A stretch of 12,803 nucleotides of DNA from GSA-30 sp036568765 (GCF_036568765.1 NZ_DATCRY010000139.1:1-12803); one strand, 5' to 3'. Shown: positions 1-5,571, counted from the first letter of the stretch. A program made the numbers and translations. The notes: generated by a model from the letters alone, not told the origin.

Positions 1-1
1 C

Positions 2-163
2 GATTTAGGCTTCGCCATCAGCGATGGGGTGATGCGTTATCGCATCGTTCCGGGCAAAGGCGACAACCCATTTACCCAGCGTGTCTTCCAGGGCTTCCGG
101 TTGCCGCCACGCTTGTTGCCGGCTGACGCGGGGGGGAACGAAGGCACGGGACGTCCAAGATGA
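2..163 (+). CDS. C-terminal fragment of an unidentified protein (cut by window edge)
   Basis: An open frame enters from the left edge and ends at TGA 161-163, giving 53 residues. It begins DLGFAISDGVMRYRIVPGKG and continues with an FTQRVFQGFRL stretch before a low-complexity Pro/Gly/Arg tail. The composition of the first 35 residues looks like real protein, and the frame ends just before a hairpin (182-202) that separates it from the convergent carbonic anhydrase gene. Both points favour a real gene end. I do not recognise the family. The other two plus-strand frames are less protein-like, one being Arg/Pro-rich and stopping at about 126. The identity is unknown and the call rests only on reading-frame quality and layout. 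Confidence 0.45.
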   Translation, partial: DLGFAISDGVMRYRIVPGKGDNPFTQRVFQGFRLPPRLLPADAGGNEGTGRPR

Positions 164-181
164 CAATTCCACTGGCTGGTT

Positions 182-202
182 GCGCCGTGATTGTCACGGC
201 GC
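182..202. terminator. Hairpin between convergent genes
   Basis: A perfect 9-bp inverted repeat, GCGCCGTGA / TCACGGCGC, has a 3-nt loop (TTG). It lies between the stop of the left-edge fragment (163) and the stop of the carbonic anhydrase gene (218). There is no T-run on either side, so it is not a textbook rho-independent terminator. Its position between two converging stops still suggests a bidirectional transcription-end or mRNA-stabilising hairpin. Confidence 0.5.
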
Positions 203-217
203 TACTAAGCCACGTTG

Positions 218-961
218 TTAGTCGCTGATATCCACCGTACGACCGTAGAGCTGCTGCAAGGGTCGGGCGTTCATCGGATATAAGTTTCGGAACGCTTGCC
301 ATTGCTCTGTCGATACTTCGATAGGCTGCTCCATGACCTGCCATCGGACACCTTCGCTACAAGGCGGCGTCGTGAGTGACCCGGTAAAGGAATAGTAGCC
401 GCGCTCCGCAGGCAGCAGATTGGAAGGATCGAAAGCGGCAGGAAGTACCTGGGCTTTCCCTTCCTGCGAGGGCATCAGGCTGAAAATCGGCGCCAGTTTC
501 GCGTTTGGCTTTCCTTGCTTGATCAGGACGCTGATTACGGCCAACTGCCCGGATGCATTCCGGTGAACCAGATGAGCCACCATGGGAAAGCGCTTACCGT
601 CGATCGCTTCCTCACTTGGCGTGTGGAAGTGAAACTGTGTCAGCTTGTATTCCTCGTTGGCAAGACGAACGGTGCCGGGATCGCTCAATGTCACCTGAAT
701 CGTATGACCGTTATTGACCACGGTTGCCTGACTGGCGCGGTAAGCGAAGACGATCGGAGCGAGCAGCGCTTTGTGTGCATCATGGATGTCAATGGGCGAT
801 TGTTGCTTGCCCAGACTGCAGCTGGCGTACGCGGGTTCGATGCTTCCCCAATGCGAAGGGTTGTCCTTTCCCGTATAGCTCCAATGAGGTTGTACCGCAC
901 CGGCCATCCAAGGAGCGATGGCCAGAGCGCTTGCCAATGCAATCACGTTACGTTTTTTCAT
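218..961 (-). CDS. Alpha-class carbonic anhydrase, exported
   Basis: This enzyme interconverts CO2 and bicarbonate and is probably periplasmic. The 247-residue protein begins with a signal peptide (MKKR, a hydrophobic core, APWMAGA, cleavage near residue 22). Family landmarks are in order. A CSLGKQQSPIDI segment is at 48-59, and NNGHTIQV has the proton-shuttle His (H86, equal to human CA II His64). The zinc ligands are H111 and H113 in QFHFHTPSE and H130 in VAHLVH. The substrate loop is SLTTPPCSEG (196-204). C48 and C201 are the pair that forms a disulfide in bacterial alpha-CAs. All catalytic residues are present. Two second-shell positions differ from human CA II: Glu for His107 (E118 here) and Val for Glu117 (V128). 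The ATG at 961 is preferred over an in-frame ATG at 973, because it puts the basic n-region first and has a weak GAGAT upstream. The gene stands alone. Confidence 0.93.
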   Translation of the reverse strand: MKKRNVIALASALAIAPWMAGAVQPHWSYTGKDNPSHWGSIEPAYASCSLGKQQSPIDIHDAHKALLAPIVFAYRASQATVVNNGHTIQVTLSDPGTVRLANEEYKLTQFHFHTPSEEAIDGKRFPMVAHLVHRNASGQLAVISVLIKQGKPNAKLAPIFSLMPSQEGKAQVLPAAFDPSNLLPAERGYYSFTGSLTTPPCSEGVRWQVMEQPIEVSTEQWQAFRNLYPMNARPLQQLYGRTVDISD

Positions 962-1065
962 ATTTGATCTCATGTAAAAACTTTTCCGATGGATTAGAAA
1001 TCCAATCGGTCTTGCAGGGGAGTTCCACAGTGCGATGCATGGGGGAGTTTAAAAACGTGACTACC

Positions 1066-1137
1066 CTGCAGGAGCAGCTTCAGCCGCGACCGGGCAGGGC
1101 GCGGCATCCCCGGTCGCGGCTGAAGCCGTTCCCGCAG
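1066..1137. repeat. Long imperfect inverted repeat, REP-like intergenic element
   Basis: Two 27-nt arms (1066-1092 and 1111-1137) flank an 18-nt spacer. Read as RNA the arms give 24 Watson-Crick pairs, one G-U pair and two mismatches. The core is GCTTCAGCCGCGACCG with its exact reverse complement. The pattern 'ggagc-gcttcagccgcgac ... gtcgcggctgaagc-g-tcc' belongs to a kind of dispersed palindromic intergenic repeat common in pseudomonads and xanthomonads. That attribution is from memory and has not been checked. It sits about 105 bp upstream of the carbonic anhydrase start. No T-run follows, so it is not a simple terminator. Confidence 0.75.
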
Positions 1138-1231
1138 AAATAGGTGGTCTTTCATGCATTTCGATAGAAAACCAAATTCCTTGGTATGAAGGGCAGGTCC
1201 GTTGCAATGCCGTGATCGGTGAATTCCAGGC

Positions 1232-1296
1232 GGCAAGCTTCAACCGTAAGCAACCGTGCTTCGGGAAGAAGTTTTCCAAGTGTAACGGTGCTTGCC
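1232..1296. ncRNA. Candidate structured RNA or leader element (three-way junction)
   Basis: GGCAAGC (1232-1238) pairs with GCTTGCC (1290-1296), and ACCGT (1243-1247) pairs with ACGGT (1285-1289). Together these give 12 Watson-Crick pairs with a 4-nt bulge (1239-1242). Inside are a 5-bp hairpin, AAGCA-ACCG-TGCTT (1248-1261), and a weak 4-bp hairpin, GGAA...TTCC (1264-1277), so the fold resembles a three-way junction. A competing hairpin, GTGCTT-GCCA-AAGCAC (1288-1303), would break the closing stem, as in a switch. The strand cannot be decided from the sequence. If read on minus it would lie about 270 nt upstream of the carbonic anhydrase gene. No known RNA family was recognised; this rests on base pairing alone. 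Confidence 0.25.
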
Positions 1297-1333
1297 AAAG
1301 CACGCGTACAGTTCGAAATACTTCAGGTGGCTA

Positions 1334-1349
1334 ATGAGACATGTCTCAT
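1334..1349. promoter_or_regulatory. Perfect 16-bp palindrome, possible operator
   Basis: ATGAGACATGTCTCAT is identical to its reverse complement. It lies 13 bp upstream of a TATAAT hexamer (1363-1368), so on the plus strand it would overlap the -35 position of such a promoter, although no good -35 hexamer is visible. No plus-strand gene begins downstream; a transcript from there would run antisense to the small gene at 1390-1698. A sequence with the same half-sites (ATGAGA, 4 nt, TCTCAT) occurs at 5678-5693. This looks like a binding site for a dimeric repressor, but the protein is not identified. Confidence 0.4.
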
Positions 1350-1389
1350 GTCCCGGCGCTTCTATAATGGCAAGTGTAAATTGCAGCGG

Positions 1390-1698
1390 CTATGAGCCGA
1401 CTTTCTCGCCGATGTAGTGCAGCAACGGTGCAGCGTGTACAAGCATCAGCGAAGGGCCCTCTGTGCGGATGTCTTGTTCCTTCATGTTCCGCAGGAATTC
1501 CCAGCTGTCTCCAAGGCTTCCGACCCGATCAGCGCCAGGCGGTTGTCTTGTCATGTCGTACAAAACGTCGCTATCCAGGCTCCAGTAATAATCCTGATCG
1601 AGTCGAAGCTCGGGGCCGTTTACCGTCTCGGCGTGCTCAAGAAGATCGTTCACGATGCGGCGGAGATCGCTGATATTCACTACAGAATGCTTGATCAT
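1390..1698 (-). CDS. Small conserved-looking protein of unknown function
   Basis: The product is 102 residues, soluble and acidic, with no signal peptide or membrane segment. It starts MIKHSVVNISDLRRIVNDLL, probably a helix, followed by a GPELRLDQDYYWSLD segment and LYDMTRQPP. A SLGDSWEFLRNM stretch and a hydrophobic C-terminal helix (LMLVHAAPLLHYIGEKV) come next. The layout 'hydrophobic-D-x-DYYW ... LYD ... P ... LGDSW' resembles short hypothetical proteins I have seen in other proteobacteria, but I cannot name a family or function. The open frame extends upstream to 1818, but that part is a translation of the palindromic repeat at 1743-1785. ATG 1698 is therefore preferred, with a weak AAGG about 10 nt ahead. 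It lies 132 bp downstream of the small exported protein gene on the same strand. Confidence 0.7.
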   Translation of the reverse strand: MIKHSVVNISDLRRIVNDLLEHAETVNGPELRLDQDYYWSLDSDVLYDMTRQPPGADRVGSLGDSWEFLRNMKEQDIRTEGPSLMLVHAAPLLHYIGEKVGS

Positions 1699-1742
1699 GG
1701 GCAGCCTTAATATGATGGCGCTGTCGAGCCGGCCGATATAGG

Positions 1743-1785
1743 GCCTCTGCGTGTTAGAGGCGCTGGGCCCCAGCGTTCGCTGGGG
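1743..1785. repeat. Double stem-loop, REP-like or terminator
   Basis: There are two adjacent hairpins. GCCTCT / AGAGGC (1743-1748 and 1756-1761) has a 7-nt loop. CCCCAGCG / CGCTGGGG (1768-1785) is effectively a 7-bp stem with a GTTC loop. CGCTGGG-C-CCCAGCG (1761-1775) forms an overlapping alternative. The unit lies between two minus-strand genes, downstream of the exported repeat protein. The 'CCCAGCGAACGCTGGG' core (minus strand) is the kind seen in dispersed REP elements. No T-run is present. Confidence 0.55.
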
Positions 1786-1830
1786 CGACGTGATGGCTAT
1801 CGGGACGTGCCTTTGCATGCTTTTGGCGGC

Positions 1831-2115
1831 TTAGCATGTCTTGTTGAAGACATGCTTGATCCCGCATTTGGTGGCATGTGCGGCGTCGCGAAAGCCGTGG
1901 CCGACGGCGCGAGCCCCATTGGCGGTGGCATGGCCGACTTTTCTGGCCCCATCGGCCGTAGCATGTCCCACATCCCGTGCGGCGTGGCCGGTCTTTCGGG
2001 CCGCATCTTTGGTGCCTTCCTTGATGTTCTGCGTCGTCTCCGACTGGCCCGCGTACGCCGTGGCGCCGGTGAGTGCCAGTGTCAATGCGGTAAGCAGGAG
2101 CAAGTGGCGTTTCAT
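1831..2115 (-). CDS. Small exported protein with 11-residue amphipathic repeats (LEA-like)
   Basis: The product is 94 residues. It has a clear signal peptide (MKRH, a Leu-rich core, cleavage after TAYA at residue 22). An Ala/Gly/His/Lys-rich mature region follows, with tandem 11-mers: VGHATADGARK, VGHATANGARA and VGHGFRDAAHA. Related shorter units (DAARKTGHAARD) precede them. The 11-residue period with alternating acidic and basic residues and small residues between is the pattern of LEA-type and apolipoprotein-like amphipathic helices. The mature protein ends with a Cys pair (C84 and C94, in CGIKHVFNKTC) that could form a disulfide in the periplasm. The role is unknown; a stress or desiccation protectant or an envelope-associated helix is possible. 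It has its own AT-rich upstream region shared divergently with the PIN/NYN gene (170 bp). The SD is weak (AAGAA). Confidence 0.75.
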   Translation of the reverse strand: MKRHLLLLTALTLALTGATAYAGQSETTQNIKEGTKDAARKTGHAARDVGHATADGARKVGHATANGARAVGHGFRDAAHATKCGIKHVFNKTC

Positions 2116-2244
2116 GATGAAGTTCTTTTAAGCGGGTTTACATAGTAGACGAGCCGGGTTGAGGGAGCAGCCTTGGCGGGATAGGCGCTTTATTTGCGGT
2201 TGAAAGTGCTCTTCCCCTCGATTCCCTGCCTGATTTATCCTGTA

Positions 2245-2260
2245 TCGCAATAACTTGCGA
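2245..2260. promoter_or_regulatory. Inverted repeat upstream of the PIN/NYN gene
   Basis: TCGCAA-TAAC-TTGCGA has 6-bp perfect arms and a 4-nt centre. It lies 25 bp before the PIN/NYN start codon and 14 bp before its Shine-Dalgarno sequence, in the divergent intergenic region. It could be an operator or a small 5'-UTR hairpin. No regulator is identified. Confidence 0.3.
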
Positions 2261-2285
2261 ATGCTCCACGGATCGAGGAGGGGGG

Positions 2286-2894
2286 ATGAGGACGAACTAT
2301 GTCCTGATTGACTATGAGAATGTACAGCCGAAGGCCCTGGCCGGGCTCAAAGGGGATGTGCCTTTCAAGGTCTTCGTCTTCGTCGGGGCCAGCCAGGCCA
2401 AGGTCTCGTTCGAGATGGCGGAAACCTTGCAGTGCCTTGGGGAGCATGCGCAATACATCAAGATAGCCGGCAATGGCCCCAATGCGCTGGATTTCCACAT
2501 TGCCTTCTATATCGGGCACTTGGCTAACCAGGATGCCGAGGCCGACTTCCACATTATCAGCAAGGATGTCGGGTTCGATCCGCTGATTGAACATCTGAAG
2601 GGCCAGAAAATTTCCGCGCGCCGTTTTGCAGAGATAGGCGAGATCCCGATTCTCAAGCCATGTAACGCTACGAAAGCCGAACTGCCTAAGTCGGTGGATA
2701 AGCTTGAGCTGGTTCTAAACAACCTTCGTCTGAGGGGCGCTTCAAAACCCCGCTCTATCAAGACACTTTCGAGCACCATCAGATCTTTGTTCCCCAGGAA
2801 GCTCGAGGAAGCGGAGTTGGCTGCGCTACTTCAAGCTCTGAAGGCGGGTGGACATATCCAGACTCAGGGGACCAAGGTCAATTACAAGCTTTAA
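2286..2894 (+). CDS. PIN-like (NYN-type) domain protein, putative ribonuclease
   Basis: The product is 202 residues and probably cytosolic. The N-terminal 125 residues fit the PIN/NYN nuclease fold. The first strand ends in the signature YVLIDYENVQ (D9, N12). The second strand is KVFVFVGASQ, and NALDFHIAFYIG (D69) and SKDVGFDPL (D94, D98) follow. These acidic residues are where PIN-like RNases bind Mg2+ or Mn2+. The C-terminal part (about 155-202, SIKTLSSTIRSLFP ... ELAALLQALKAGGHIQ ... TKVNYKL) looks like a small winged-helix module, possibly for nucleic-acid binding. The start is firm: a GAGGAGGGGGG run ends directly at ATG 2286. No antitoxin partner is adjacent, which argues against a VapBC-type toxin pair. 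The function is inferred from fold only; RNA processing or turnover is the likely role. Confidence 0.8.
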   Translation: MRTNYVLIDYENVQPKALAGLKGDVPFKVFVFVGASQAKVSFEMAETLQCLGEHAQYIKIAGNGPNALDFHIAFYIGHLANQDAEADFHIISKDVGFDPLIEHLKGQKISARRFAEIGEIPILKPCNATKAELPKSVDKLELVLNNLRLRGASKPRSIKTLSSTIRSLFPRKLEEAELAALLQALKAGGHIQTQGTKVNYKL

Positions 2895-2904
2895 GTCTGC
2901 AACT

Positions 2905-2918
2905 CGACGATAGCGTCG
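2905..2918 (+). terminator. Weak hairpin after the PIN/NYN gene
   Basis: CGACG-ATAG-CGTCG is a 5-bp stem with a 4-nt loop, 10 bp after the TAA stop at 2894. There is no T-run. A perfect 12-bp palindrome, TAGCTATAGCTA, follows at 2940-2951. Either may end or shape the transcript, but neither is a strong terminator. Confidence 0.25.
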
Positions 2919-3054
2919 GCAAACTCAATGTGTCCCACTTAGCTATAGCTAGCGCAGTTCGTAGGATGTTCCTGGTGAACGAGGTATTGCGCTTGACGAA
3001 CGCCTGGCCGTAGGGTTCGCCTGGGTCCGACCTATTTCAGGGGTGGGGAGCACG

Positions 3055-4041
3055 ATGAGCGAGACGGCGGAAAGCCTTGGAATCGAGGAGTTGCGTACGT
3101 ATTGGGCCTGCCAATGCGCGCCTGGATCTGTGGCGGCGTTACCGCGAGATATCGAGAAGACGCTGCTGGCAGGCTTGCGTCTTAATGTGCTGGAAACCCT
3201 GCGCTATTTGCACCACGAGAAGCCGAGCTACGAACAGTTCGAAGCCTGGATACGGGAGCGTAACCGGGGTGAGCTGAAAGATGTGGAGCTGGATCGTTTG
3301 CGGTACGCGCTGGCGGGCGAAAGCGTCGGTGCAGAGGTCGGTCATATCGGTGACGTGGATGGCCTGAGCGCGGACGATCTCGCTCATTGGGATGAGCATG
3401 GCTATGTCATCCTGCGCAACGCGATTGACCGGAAGGCAGCGGAAGCCGCGGAGGCGGCGGTCTACGATTTTCTTGGGATGAGCCGTGACGATCCGGAATC
3501 CTGGTATCGCGAATCGCTGGGCCATTCCATATGGGTGCCGTTATTGCGGCATCCGGCGCTGGTAGCCAATCGTCGCGCGCCGCGTATTCATAAGGCTCAT
3601 GCCCAGTTGTGGGGGCGCGAAGATCTCTGGGTAACCATCGACCAAGTTGGATTCAATCCACCGGAGCGCGACAACTGGCCATTCCCGGGACCTCATCTAC
3701 ATTGGGATGCGACGCTCGCCGAACCGCACTGCTTCGAGTTGCAGGGCATCCTGTATCTGGCCGATGTCGCCGAGGACCAGGGGGCGTTCAGTTGCGTGCC
3801 GGGCTTTCATCGCACACTGAAGGAATGGTTGAAAACCGTTCCGGCGGGCGTGAATGTGCATGACTATGCGCGGAACACGTTGACGATGAAGCCGATTGCC
3901 GCGAAACGTGGCGACATGATCATCTGGCATCACCATCTGCCGCATGGCAGCAGTCCGAACCGCGCGCAGCAGCCGCGGGTGGTGCAATACATGTCGCTGT
4001 GGCCGACGCGTTTTGCCTATACCGAAGAATGGTTGTCTTGA
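3055..4041 (+). CDS. Phytanoyl-CoA dioxygenase (PhyH) family Fe(II)/2-oxoglutarate oxygenase
   Basis: The product is 328 residues and cytosolic. PhyH-family enzymes hydroxylate an organic substrate using O2, Fe(II) and 2-oxoglutarate, and the substrate here cannot be read from sequence. The iron-binding triad is visible: H216 and D218 in PGPHLHWDAT, and H297 in HHHLPHGSSPNR. R308 (QPRVVQYM), 11 residues after the distal His, is placed to bind 2-oxoglutarate. The typical N-terminal landmark of the core, LAHWDEHGYVILRNAI, occurs only at about residue 109. The first 100 residues are therefore an extra, largely helical segment rich in charged residues. ATG 3055 is chosen over the in-frame GTG at 3043 because GGGGAG lies 4 nt upstream of the ATG. 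The gene stands alone, followed by hairpins and a strong terminator. Confidence 0.88.
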   Translation: MSETAESLGIEELRTYWACQCAPGSVAALPRDIEKTLLAGLRLNVLETLRYLHHEKPSYEQFEAWIRERNRGELKDVELDRLRYALAGESVGAEVGHIGDVDGLSADDLAHWDEHGYVILRNAIDRKAAEAAEAAVYDFLGMSRDDPESWYRESLGHSIWVPLLRHPALVANRRAPRIHKAHAQLWGREDLWVTIDQVGFNPPERDNWPFPGPHLHWDATLAEPHCFELQGILYLADVAEDQGAFSCVPGFHRTLKEWLKTVPAGVNVHDYARNTLTMKPIAAKRGDMIIWHHHLPHGSSPNRAQQPRVVQYMSLWPTRFAYTEEWLS

Positions 4042-4074
4042 TTGTGGTGGTATCGATCATGGTGGTGCTCATGG

Positions 4075-4091
4075 AGCGGCTTGTAGCCGCT
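4075..4091 (+). terminator. Hairpin shortly after the PhyH-family gene
   Basis: AGCGGCT-TGT-AGCCGCT has a perfect 7-bp stem, 34 bp after the stop codon. It is followed by TTGGCGTTTTG, a poor T-tract. It may be a weak terminator or a fragment of the same class of palindromic repeat seen at 1066-1137, which also contains an AGC-GCTT...GCGGCT core. Confidence 0.4.
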
Positions 4092-4113
4092 TGGCGTTTT
4101 GCGTCACCTTAGC

Positions 4114-4223
4114 CTTCTCCCTGGCAAAGCCTGGGGTGAGAGACAGGTCGCACAAGTGCGAAGTACTGAGGGTACCTCAGTGTGCTCCCTCTCCCCTGGC
4201 TTGCTGGGGGCTGGGGTAAGGGG
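4114..4223. repeat. Degenerate repeated C-rich/G-rich intergenic unit
   Basis: Two related segments, 4114-4141 (CTTCTCCCTGGCAAAGCCTG then GGGTGAGA) and 4188-4223 (CCTCTCCCCTGGCTTGCTGG then GGGCTGGGGTAAGGGG), share the order 'CTCCC-TGGC ... CTGGGGT-A-G'. Each can fold on itself through its CTCCC and GGG parts. Between them is ACTGAGG-GTA-CCTCAGT (4165-4181), a perfect 7-bp-arm dyad. This resembles the 'CCCTCTCCC...GGGAGAGGG' dispersed repeats of gammaproteobacteria, recalled and not verified. No gene is present in 4042-4332. Confidence 0.45.
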
Positions 4224-4285
4224 CGCCGCAAAGTCCGTCACGACTGAGCTACTCTTTCGCACCGCTGGGGCGGCTCATTAGTAAG

Positions 4286-4312
4286 AAAAGGCCCGGACTG
4301 ACCGGGCCTTTT
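4286..4312. terminator. Strong bidirectional rho-independent terminator
   Basis: AAAAGGCCCGG (4286-4296), loop ACTGA, CCGGGCCTTTT (4302-4312). The GC-rich stem is flanked by A4 on one side and T4 on the other, so it works as a terminator on both strands. It lies between the convergent PhyH-family gene and kelch gene, 20 bp beyond the kelch stop codon. Confidence 0.9.
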
Positions 4313-4332
4313 CAATGAACGCGCTAAACAGA

Positions 4333-5571
4333 TCAGCGTGCCTCACCAGGACTGGATTCATAAACAATCTGTTCGGGCGAAGATGCAAGGTGATATCGCC
4401 AATCGCCGTTCCCGCCCGAGAATAAAATATTGCCGTTTGCTAGCCTGACGGCAGTCGGCTGATAGGGAGGAAGAATACCGTCTTCTGCTTCCACCCACCG
4501 ATTCTGAGCGGGATGGTAGATCTCGACCTGCGAATCGTTGGAGAATCGCCCGCCCATAGCTATGACCCGCCCATCTGCCAAGCGGGCCATAGCCATGCCG
4601 TCGCCGTGCGGCGTCGCCATGTCTGCCGCGACAGACCATCGGTTAGTGGCCACATCGTAGATTTCAGCGGATTGGTACACAGGTGTCGCGCTGGTGCTAT
4701 TGCGTCGATGAGCTATGCCGCCAGCGACAAGCACTTTTGAGCATTCGGCATTTAAGCAAGTCGCGTTATGCCAAGCTCTGCCGGCGGCCATGCCGGGTCC
4801 TGGTGCCCAGGTATTGGAGATGGGATCGAACAACTCTGTCGATCGCAAGAAGCGGCTGCTATTCAACTGGCCGTTGTCGTTCGAAACGCCGCCAGTGACG
4901 AGTATTTTGCCGTTGGATAACAGTGTGGCGGTATGTCCGCAGCGCGCGGTGGACATGGATGGTCCTACATTCCAATAGGGGACCCCGGGGTTGAGCGATT
5001 CGGTCGTCGCGGTAGCGGTGTCGGTATCGGCATTGCATCCGCCGGCGACGAGAACGCTGCCGTCAGGTAGCAGTGTCGCCGTATGGCGGCCACGCGGCTC
5101 GTGCAAAATTTGAATGCGCAACCAACCACTGGACGGATCGTAGATCTGCGACGTCGCGGCAGCTCCGGTAGAGATGCCGCCGACTACAAGCAGGCGGCCA
5201 TCGTTCAATGCCGTTGCTGTGTGGTAAAGGCGCTCGAAGTACATGGACGGAAGCGCAGTAACGCTTCCGTCTTCGCGGTAGAGATCGACCGAAGCGGTCT
5301 GCTCTCCGAAGGTCAAAGGATGCTTCGGATCGAGCGTTTGAGTGCCTATGTTCCCCCCCGTGATGATGACCTTATTCTTAAGCGGACCGGCAGTCATCAA
5401 TGTAGCGGTGTGACCGGCACGCCCTACAGTCATGGGATCCTGATTGCCGTTCCAGTGGGCGGCGGCGGCTTGGTCGCTCACCATAAAAGAGCCGCAGCTT
5501 AGGGTCAGTGCACAAAACAGGCGCACATTCCTCATGGCCAGAGGTTTTTTTGTTGTCTTGCCGAGATCCAC
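4333..5571 (-). CDS. Secreted kelch-repeat beta-propeller protein (galactose-oxidase-like fold)
   Basis: The product is 412 residues from the chosen start. A hydrophobic signal segment (RNVRLFCALTLSCGSFMV, then DQAAAA|HWNG) precedes seven kelch-type motifs of the form 'HTATLL-DG-VLV-GG'. These include AGHTATLMTAG...VIITGG, LYHTATALNDGRLLVVGG, GRHTATLLPDGSVLVAGG, CGHTATLLSNGKILVTGG, WHNATCLN...VLVAGG, MAMARLADGRVIAMGG and TAVRLANGNILFSGG. Seven units fit a seven-bladed propeller. No catalytic Tyr-Cys cofactor or extra domain is evident, so a binding rather than enzymatic role is more likely. Start choice is uncertain. GTG 5571 has GGAG 6 nt upstream; ATGs at 5535, 5592 and 5688 lack a good SD. 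Base composition appears lower in GC than the neighbouring peptidase (sampled lines: 30/60 versus 37/60), and the leader is AT-rich (24/60). Confidence 0.85.
   Translation of the reverse strand: MDLGKTTKKPLAMRNVRLFCALTLSCGSFMVSDQAAAAHWNGNQDPMTVGRAGHTATLMTAGPLKNKVIITGGNIGTQTLDPKHPLTFGEQTASVDLYREDGSVTALPSMYFERLYHTATALNDGRLLVVGGISTGAAATSQIYDPSSGWLRIQILHEPRGRHTATLLPDGSVLVAGGCNADTDTATATTESLNPGVPYWNVGPSMSTARCGHTATLLSNGKILVTGGVSNDNGQLNSSRFLRSTELFDPISNTWAPGPGMAAGRAWHNATCLNAECSKVLVAGGIAHRRNSTSATPVYQSAEIYDVATNRWSVAADMATPHGDGMAMARLADGRVIAMGGRFSNDSQVEIYHPAQNRWVEAEDGILPPYQPTAVRLANGNILFSGGNGDWRYHLASSPEQIVYESSPGEAR

Larger units (their letters stand above)
962..1389. other. Gene-free stretch with repeats and possible structured RNA
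   Basis: No credible protein gene lies here: open frames in this span follow the inverted repeat and have biased Arg/Pro/Gly composition. From left to right it holds the carbonic anhydrase leader (about 962-1060), a long imperfect inverted repeat (1066-1137), a short CCAA-ATTCC-TTGG dyad (about 1173-1185), a possible three-way-junction fold (1232-1296), an alternative hairpin (1288-1303), a perfect 16-bp palindrome (1334-1349) and a TATAAT box (1363-1368). Each is described separately where it can be supported. Confidence 0.6.

Noticed and set aside
1392..1710. Plus-strand frames (1392-1673, 1417-1710) downstream of the TATAAT box
   Set aside because: They are antisense to the better-supported minus-strand gene and have Arg/Ser/Cys-rich or mirrored composition without recognisable domains.
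1390..1818. Longer version of the small protein starting at 1818
   Set aside because: The added N-terminal 40 residues are simply a translation of the palindromic repeat at 1743-1785; ATG 1698 gives a sensible protein start.
1807..2145. Plus-strand frames over the 11-mer repeat gene
   Set aside because: They are repetitive only because the opposite-strand gene is; the minus-strand frame has a signal peptide and a coherent 11-residue period.
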